DNA of 64,000 nt, from NCBI GenBank assembly GCA_037976565.1, contig CP137680.1:19556675-19620674 (forward strand). Reading direction: 5' to 3'. The stretch comes from Mesocentrotus franciscanus (lineage: Eukaryota; Echinodermata; Echinoidea; Camarodonta; Strongylocentrotidae). The notes under the pieces are model-generated. The model saw nothing but the letters and a program-made list of their open reading frames with translations. It had not been told where the DNA came from and did no database searches. Positions 57,621 to 64,000 of the stretch are shown piece by piece. The translations under genes and the position numbers were made by a program. Position 1 is the stretch's first letter. Each line of letters opens with the position of its first letter.

Positions 57621-59187
57621 TAACTAGACATGTAATACTTGTTAATAACAAGTATAGGTGGGCTGTTCCAAGTGCATGCCACACATGTTTAGTGACATAC
57701 TAAGTAGTTAAGATAACATTGGCATGATTTGACCTTATTTTTTGAAATAATCCATATTCAGGTCTATTAGTGTGCCAACTTTCAAGTCTATACAATGCAT
57801 GGTTTTAGAGAAACCATGTACAGTATATTTGACCTTTGACCCTCAAATCTAAATATCAAAATGAAATATGCATTTTCTAGATTTTGTTTTTATAAGAAAT
57901 CATATCTCCGACTCATACTCTATCCAACTATGAATAAAAATTAATACACGACAAGGACTCAGATTTCCCATAAGGTTGTACTCAAACGATTGACATATTT
58001 CTCCCATAGATATAACACGCAAAATTGGGCATTTTATTACATTGTTTGTGATAGTATATGATAATATGTTATAATAGTCGAAGAAGATCATAAAATCAAA
58101 TTCAAAACTACGGCAAAAAAAAAAAAAAAAATTGACCCACCAGGAATCGAAATTGGGTCGCCGGAATGGGAGGCAAGTGCTATGACCACTATACCAAAAT
58201 AATCCACATAGACATTACACGTGAACGGAAAATGGAATTCTCAAATCCCACTTTGCAAGTGAAATATGAGCATGATCCTGGCATCTGATCGAAAAATAAA
58301 TGTCGCACCATGTGTAGAGAATTGTCTCAGCTAGAACATATCAAAATTTGAAAGAAAATTCAACAATATTTACAGAGATACAATCAATTTTCCAAAAATA
58401 TGCTGACGTCATAATATGCAAATTGAAATTTTGAGTTTGGAGGCCATTATGGTGACGTCATGTGTTAATTGAGGGTCAAATGAGACATGAAATCATATCT
58501 CCGACTCATAATCTATCCAAATATGAAAAAAATGGGAGTTCCCATCCATTCTGAAGAGTTACAATGAATTTTGTATAGGCATGTTTTTGCCCATATATGC
58601 TATGTATTACAAGAGCTCGCGCGCACGGACATGTTTCTTGAACGGACGCTCATTGCGTTATTAATGGTCAAAAAGGTGAACAAGGTATCAAAATGCTTAG
58701 AAAAATGTGCCAAATATGATGACAAAGAAAATTTGGCGATTCTATGTTGCAAAGGCCAGTACGCGCGAAAACGCACGCGCATGCGCGTGTGCGCGTTTTG
58801 CGAAATGCTTAAAATGGCCTGAAACGTATTCAAAATGAATTTGAGACGATTTGGAGCATTTTTAATTTTGCGCGCGCTTACGCGCGGACGTACGCATGCG
58901 CGCGCGTTTTGACCTGAAATTGACCGGACGGATATTGACCTTGATCATGATAAATATGAATGAGAAACGACTTTTCGTTATGAAGATATGATCATGAGTA
59001 GATTTTCAGAAAATTTTACAAAATGGCGCCTAGATGACGTCATCAGTCAAGGTCAAGGTTGAAAACGTTATTTTGATTTTTCCATATGCCTATACATATG
59101 TATGCCAAATTTCAAGGCATTTGATTTAGCTATTTTCAAGTTATCTTGCTAACAAAAAAGTGATTGGAAATAAGAAAAATAAATAAA
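57621..59187 (+). repeat. long tandem copy 1 of the composite
   Basis: Begins TAACTAGACATGTAATACTT and ends GGAAATAAGAAAAATAAATA. Aligns almost throughout with 59188-60985 but lacks about 230 bp between two TTGTCTCAGCTA motifs. Confidence 0.93.
58132..58210 (-). repeat. tRNA-Gly(CCC)-like module, copy 1
   Basis: Reversed it reads TTTTGGTATAGTGGTCATAG (A box), CCTCCCA (anticodon CCC) and AATTTCGATTCCTGG (B box, one base off). The acceptor stem does not pair, so it is a SINE-type tRNA relic. Confidence 0.7.
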
Positions 59188-60985
59188 TAACTAGACATAT
59201 AATACTTGTTAATAACAAGTATAGGTGGGCTGTTCCAAGTACATGCCACACATGTTTAGTGACATACTAAGTAGTTAAGAAAACATTGGCATGATTTGAC
59301 CTTATTTTTGAAATAATCCTCTTATTCAGGTCTATTAGTGTGCCAAATTTCTAGTCTATACGATGCATGGTTTTAGAGAAACCATGTACAGTATATTTGA
59401 CCTTTGACCCTCAAATCTAAATATCAAAATGAAATATGCATTTTCTAGATTTTGTTTTTATAAGAAATCATATCTCCGACTCATACTCTATCCAACTATG
59501 AATAAAAAATTAATACACGACAAGGACTCAGATTTCCCATAAGGTTGTACTCAAACGATTGACATATTTCTCCCATAGATATAACACGCAAAATTAGGCA
59601 TTTTATTACATTGTTTGTGATAGTATATGATAATATGTTATAATAGTCGAAGAAGATCATAAAATCAAAACGACGGCAAAAAAAAAAAATTAAAAAGTTG
59701 ACCCACCAGGAATCGAACTTGGGTCGCCGGAATGGGAGGCAAGTGCTATGACCACTATACCAAAATAATCCCCATAGACATTACACGTGAACGGAAAATG
59801 GAATTCTCAAATCCCACTTTGCAAGTGAAATATGAGCATGATCCCGGCATCTGATCGAAAAATAAAGGGCACATTTGTGATAGCTTATTGTCTCAGCTAC
59901 AACATACTCGAAGCTCAGCAAAACAAAACTAAAACGACGGAGATATTGCTCAAAAAGACTGGAATGTAGAATCCAGATTTGAGAAAAGTCATGTCCCATA
60001 GAGAATACACGCAAAATTGGAAAATTGACATGCCTCCTTTAATCGCAAAAATACGCCATGATGCCTTTGTCAAAATGAAAAATCGTGTTGACTGCATTTG
60101 TAGAAAATTGTCTCAGCTAGAACATATCAAAATTTGGAAGAAAATCGATCAATATTTACAGAGATACAATCAATTTTCCAAAAATATGCTGACGTCATAA
60201 TATGCAAATTGAAATTTTGAGTTCGGAGGCCATTATGATGACGTCATGAGTTAATTGAGGGTCAAATGAGACATGAAATCATATCTCCGACTCATAATCT
60301 ATCCAAATATGAAAAAAATTGGGAGTTCCCATCCATTCTGAAGAGTTACAATGAATTTTGTATAGGCATGTTTTTGCCCATATATGCTATGTATTACAAG
60401 AGCTCGCGCGCACGGACATTTATCTTGAATGGACGCTCATCTTGTTATTAATGGTCATAAAGAGATAAACATGGTATCAAATTGTTCGAAAAATATGGGA
60501 AATATCATGAAGGAAAAAAATGGCGATTCTATGTTGTGTAAAAGTGTAACGCGCGAAAACGCGCGCATGTGCGTGTGCGCGATTTTTTTATAAAATGCTT
60601 AAAATGGCCTGAAACGTATCCAAAATGAATTTGAGACGATTTGGAACATTTTGAAATTTTGCGCGCGCGTTAACGCACGGACGTACGCATGCGCGCGCGT
60701 TTTTTGACCTGAAATTGACCGGACGGATATTGACCTTGATCATGATAAATATGAATGAAAAACGACTTTTCGTTATGAAGATATGATCATGAGTAGATTT
60801 TCAGAAAATTTTACAAAATGGCGCCTAGATGACGTCATCAGTCAAGGTCAAGGTTGAAAACGTTATTTTGATTTTTGCATATGCCTATACATATGTATGC
60901 CAAATTTCAAGGCATTTGATCTAGCCATTTTCAAGTTATCTTGCTAACAAAAAAGTGATTGGAAATAAGAAAAATAAATAAATAA
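59188..60985 (+). repeat. long tandem copy 2 of the composite
   Basis: Same order as copy 1, with the extra 230 bp (about 59880-60110) retained. Ends in an AATA-rich tail. Confidence 0.93.
59696..59775 (-). repeat. tRNA-Gly(CCC)-like module, copy 2
   Basis: As copy 1, but with an intact GTTCGATTCC B box. The acceptor ends are still unpaired. Confidence 0.7.
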
Positions 60986-61128
60986 TAATAATAAATAAAT
61001 AAAGGCAATTCTAACGAAAACATTAGGTGGTCTGTATTATATACAGCCCACCTGATAATAATAAATAAAGGCAATTCTAACGAAAACATGAGGTGGTCTG
61101 TATTATATACAGCCCACCTGATAATAAT
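60984..61128 (+). repeat. 71-bp tandem pair with AGGTGG...CCACCT hairpin
   Basis: AAAGGCAATTCTAACGAAAA followed by AGGTGGTCTGTATTATATAC and AGCCCACCT occurs twice in tandem with one mismatch. Each unit contains a hairpin. Confidence 0.93.
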
Positions 61129-61469
61129 AATATTGTATGGCTTTGTTTTCGTGTGATACAAGAATATATTATATAAAGATCTCTGACATTTATGAGGTAT
61201 CGTAAAAGAACAAGTCGGAAATAAGTCTTTATTGATTATGTGTTGTATTTATGGTTGTGCAGAGATATACAAATGTGTTGATGTATTTTATGAGACCCCA
61301 GCCTCAGTGACACAATTTACCTATAAAATATTTCTGTTGCTATAAACAGTCTTTGAAATGATGTAATAAAATGAAATATGATATGCTTGAAAAGTCATTG
61401 TAATGCTTGTATTAGGTTTGGTCATTGATAGTGTTGGTTTTAATCTCTCTGCGTTGATACATAATTATG

Positions 61470-61945
61470 GAGTTTTCGCTCAAGGACGGACAGACCATCT
61501 AGGACGCGCGAACACTCAGGGTTATGTCCGCGCACACAGACCGCCCTGGTTACAATAAACGGTTTCGCTTTTTCGTGACGAACGCGGACGTATAATTACA
61601 GAGTGGCTGACGTCACCGCTTGGGAATATTCCTCTCCTTCAAACATGGCGAATTTACATCGAGTGCAAGATGCACTTATGGCAGCCTATGCTTTCGACAT
61701 TATAGATGATGTAGAGTTCATGCTTCTTAGTGATATCAACACACCTGGCAACCATCTTTACGAGCTCGCTGATTGGCTGTTGATTCACTTAGGGTGTCAT
61801 TGAGAACGCCCGTAGATTTGGCTAAACACCGTTCTAGATTTCAGTACCTCAGCGGTCACCCCACTGTTGCTATAGTAGCTTCTCGATTTTGCACACGAAC
61901 CGCAGATTCTCCGTCCGCGTTGAGCTTGCGAAAACTCCCTATTAT
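61470..61945 (+). mobile_element. PIF/Harbinger remnant with transposase N-terminus
   Basis: Inverted ends GGAGTTTTCGC...GGACGGA at about 61472 and the complement of GGGAGTTTTCGC at about 61930, beside TA-rich flanks. Inside, an ATG at 61645 opens 52 codons (MANLHRVQDALMAAYAFDII then DDVEFMLLSDINTPGN) resembling the start of HARBI1-type nucleases (valine/aspartate-rich, then LLLYDINTSKN). It then stops at 61801. The catalytic DDE domain is absent, so it cannot transpose on its own. Confidence 0.6.
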
Positions 61946-62263
61946 AGACAAACAAACGAACACAATATGAAAATAAAGAAACATGAGATATCTTTAGTGG
62001 AAGTATTTTATTATTGCAGTTCTCTGAAAAGGAGGAAAAATACAAGGATGGATATCGAATACTGTATGAATCAGGTGCTGACAAACTATGTATTTATCAA
62101 ACTTGTCTAGTAGTCATTTTCTGTCTTTTAAAGCCCGTCTGCACTAGTTTGGCCAGGAAGGATTAGACCACCCAGCGTGGTCACTGACAGGTGGTTATCT
62201 CATCAACTCGGCTCTCAATTAACATAAGAAAAAGAGGATCATGGGGGAACCAACGGGCACCGC

Positions 62264-62328
62264 TTAGGCATTGTTTTCTATATAGAGGGAGCAAGTAACT
62301 AGCTACAAGTAGTGCAGTGGGGCTTTAA
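62264..62328 (+). repeat. dispersed 60-bp repeat, copy 2
   Basis: Matches 14331-14392 with a 4-bp insertion (AACT/AGCT duplication). Confidence 0.85.
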
Positions 62329-62329
62329 A

Positions 62330-63180
62330 ATAGTTTTTAGGCGCTGGAGACACATCACTCGATTCAAATTGAGAAATATGCGAAATTATTCATGTCTAAA
62401 AGCAGTATGCGTCTTACAAAATATTCTTCTTTCATAAAAATGCGTCATCTACCTATGAATTTGATATTAGATTTTAGGATATTACTAAGCCTAACAAAGC
62501 AGTGGGTTGCAACGAATGATTTTTGTTTGAATATGGCAATACAGTCCATATTGTAAAGGGCTGCAAGAACGTTTTTTTCTCTTCTAAAATGGGGGAAATA
62601 AATGAAAGAAAACTATTTATAATACCTGATCATGTCATACAGTTTAAATGAGCTAGCTTTGGTTTTCATTTAATAACAACACAGAATGCAAGCTCCCGTT
62701 CTAATCTTACGAAACAGATTGCAAGTAGATGGCTTCTTCAAAGCCGCATATTCGATGCGTGTCAGGAAGATGAAATAGATCACACTTTTTTTCTTTCTCT
62801 TTTACATTCTGACACTTGCCATAATATGTGTACTCTCAATAGCATATAATTCACGTAGTAATATGCGAGACACAGATCGTAACGAACACCTTGGACATCC
62901 GACAAAATGACGAGTATTTAATGCATGAATGTCCCTCTAAAACTCGGTACTTTCTTACTACCCCTAAAGAAATAATAATTATGAAGGGCCATCGGTTTTC
63001 GTCAAGAGTTCACTATGATTTACATTTGTACAGCATATCCAAGATAGGAAGTGTGGAGAGAAAAAAATTGCTGTAACATTCATTCTTTCGTCACCAACGT
63101 CGATCAATCGTTTGTCCTGTCCGTTTGCCATTTCGTCTGTACATTGATTCGATTTACCAGTTGATGGGTTGGTTTGATAG
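62330..63180. other. intergenic, nothing recognised
   Basis: AT-rich, no exon or repeat recognised. Confidence 0.4.
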
Positions 63181-63184
63181 GTAG

Positions 63185-63835
63185 GTGGATGGTTGGTACT
63201 TGGTAATCTTGGTGGATGGTCAAATGATTGGTTGATGGGTCGGTTGTGTGGTTGTCAGGATGGTCAGTTGGCCGGGTTCTCTTTGATCGTTCTCTCGGTT
63301 GGTCCATTAGTTGGTTGGCTGGGCTGTCTATCTGTTCGTTGGTTATTCGTTGAATGGGTGATTAGATGGTTTGGTTGGTTAGTTGGTTGGGCGGTCGGTC
63401 GGGTGGTTGGTACGTCGGCCGGTCGAATGGACGGGGTTGATACGTCATACGGGTGGTCGGTTGGTTAGATGGTCAGTGGGTGGGTAGGGTGGTTAGGGTG
63501 GTTGGTCGGTTGGTTGGTCGGACGGACGGGTGGTTGGTTGGTTGGTCACATGTTGATCGGTTGATCGGTCGTCGGTTGGTTGGGTGGTCAATCGGGAAGT
63601 TGCTTCCGCGGTCAGTCGGTCGGGAGTTCGGCCTTGGTCAGCTGGTTGGTGGTCAGTCGGTCGATCGGGTCGTTGGTTGCGTGGTCGGTCGGGTGGTCAG
63701 TCGGTCGGTACTGGATGGTTGGTCGGTCGGTTGGTTTGTCAGTCGGGTGGTTGGTTTGTCGACTAGTCGGTCGGTCAGTTAGGCTGGTTGGTCGGTAGTT
63801 GTCGGTTGGTTGGTTGGTTGACTGGTTGGTTCATT
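63185..63835. repeat. GGTT/GGTC short-period tandem array
   Basis: About 650 bp of degenerate 4-bp units (GGTT, GGTC, GGTG) on the plus strand. It is strongly G/T-biased and open in all three plus frames, giving spurious Val/Gly/Trp-rich frames. Confidence 0.93.
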
Positions 63836-64000
63836 GGTCAATACAATCATAATGCAGGTTTCCGCATTCCCACACATACCAGTCTGTATGTTTGATCTGT
63901 CCTCTGCCATGTACTTTGCGTCTCTCCATGTCACGTTGTCCGTGAATACTGTGATCTACCCCTATTTATATTGGGAGGTCAAAACTACAGTAGCAGTGTA

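Larger units (their letters stand above)
57542..61162. mobile_element. 3.6-kb composite bounded by TATCACACGAAAACAAAG inverted ends
   Basis: Left TATCACACGAAAACAAAGTC at 57544 and right complement (GGCTTTGTTTTCGTGTGATA at about 61139-61158) bracket two long tandem copies and a pair of short ones. No transposase frame is seen. The family is not recognised. Confidence 0.65.

Noticed and set aside
58132..58210. A functional tRNA-Gly gene
   Set aside because: The 5' and 3' ends cannot form an acceptor stem, and the sequence is duplicated inside a larger repeat with the same flaw.
63193..63782. Several plus-strand frames rich in Val, Gly and Trp
   Set aside because: They are by-products of the 4-bp GGTT/GGTC array, open in all frames.
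1..64000. CRISPR array or bacterial-type operon
   Set aside because: No evenly spaced direct repeats with unique spacers. Intron-bearing genes and eukaryotic transposons make a bacterial reading untenable.

Overview
The window reads as AT-rich, intron-bearing nuclear DNA of a marine deuterostome invertebrate, most likely an echinoderm such as a sea urchin. The grounds are a vertebrate-like SLC30A9 gene split into many small exons with canonical GT/AG introns, and a dense mix of short non-autonomous DNA transposons, tRNA-derived SINEs, LINE remnants (L1-Tx1-like and CR1/L2-like), a Crypton-like tyrosine recombinase and Harbinger debris. The phylum is inferred; nothing in the sequence names it.

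Layout. 1-18.6 kb is intergenic and repeat-rich: an inverted minisatellite (2 kb), a decayed Crypton recombinase (5.8-6.9 kb) whose 3' end recurs inverted at 11.9 kb, LINE debris (8.7-9.2 kb), a 191-bp palindrome (12.5 kb) and several TIR elements, two with clean 8-bp target duplications (10.6 and 15.3 kb). 18.6-27.6 kb holds a small plus-strand gene, reconstructed here, that ends in a beta-thymosin/WH2-type actin-binding motif. Its first coding exon exists in two diverged copies (18.6 and 22.7 kb), with an L1-Tx1-type LINE corpse between them. 28-36 kb is again stacked transposons. 36.09-51.16 kb carries 14 exons of SLC30A9 (ZnT9, a zinc transporter of the cation diffusion facilitator family), complete from exon 2 to the stop codon with all splice phases consistent; the start-codon exon was not found. 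52-57 kb is intergenic with MITEs. 57.5-61.2 kb is a 3.6-kb composite bounded by inverted repeats, containing two long tandem copies with tRNA-Gly-like modules and alternating GC tracts. 61.4-62 kb is a Harbinger remnant, and 63.2-63.8 kb a GGTT/GGTC minisatellite.

The two genes have no evident functional link: one would act on actin monomers, the other on mitochondrial zinc. The most notable observations are the beta-thymosin gene with duplicated first exons around a CPPTFWS motif; three SLC30A9 exons each accompanied by a decayed partial copy that includes the 5' splice site; a set of MITEs that all end at TTAA; and an inverted pair of Crypton ends sharing a same-orientation 8-bp core.
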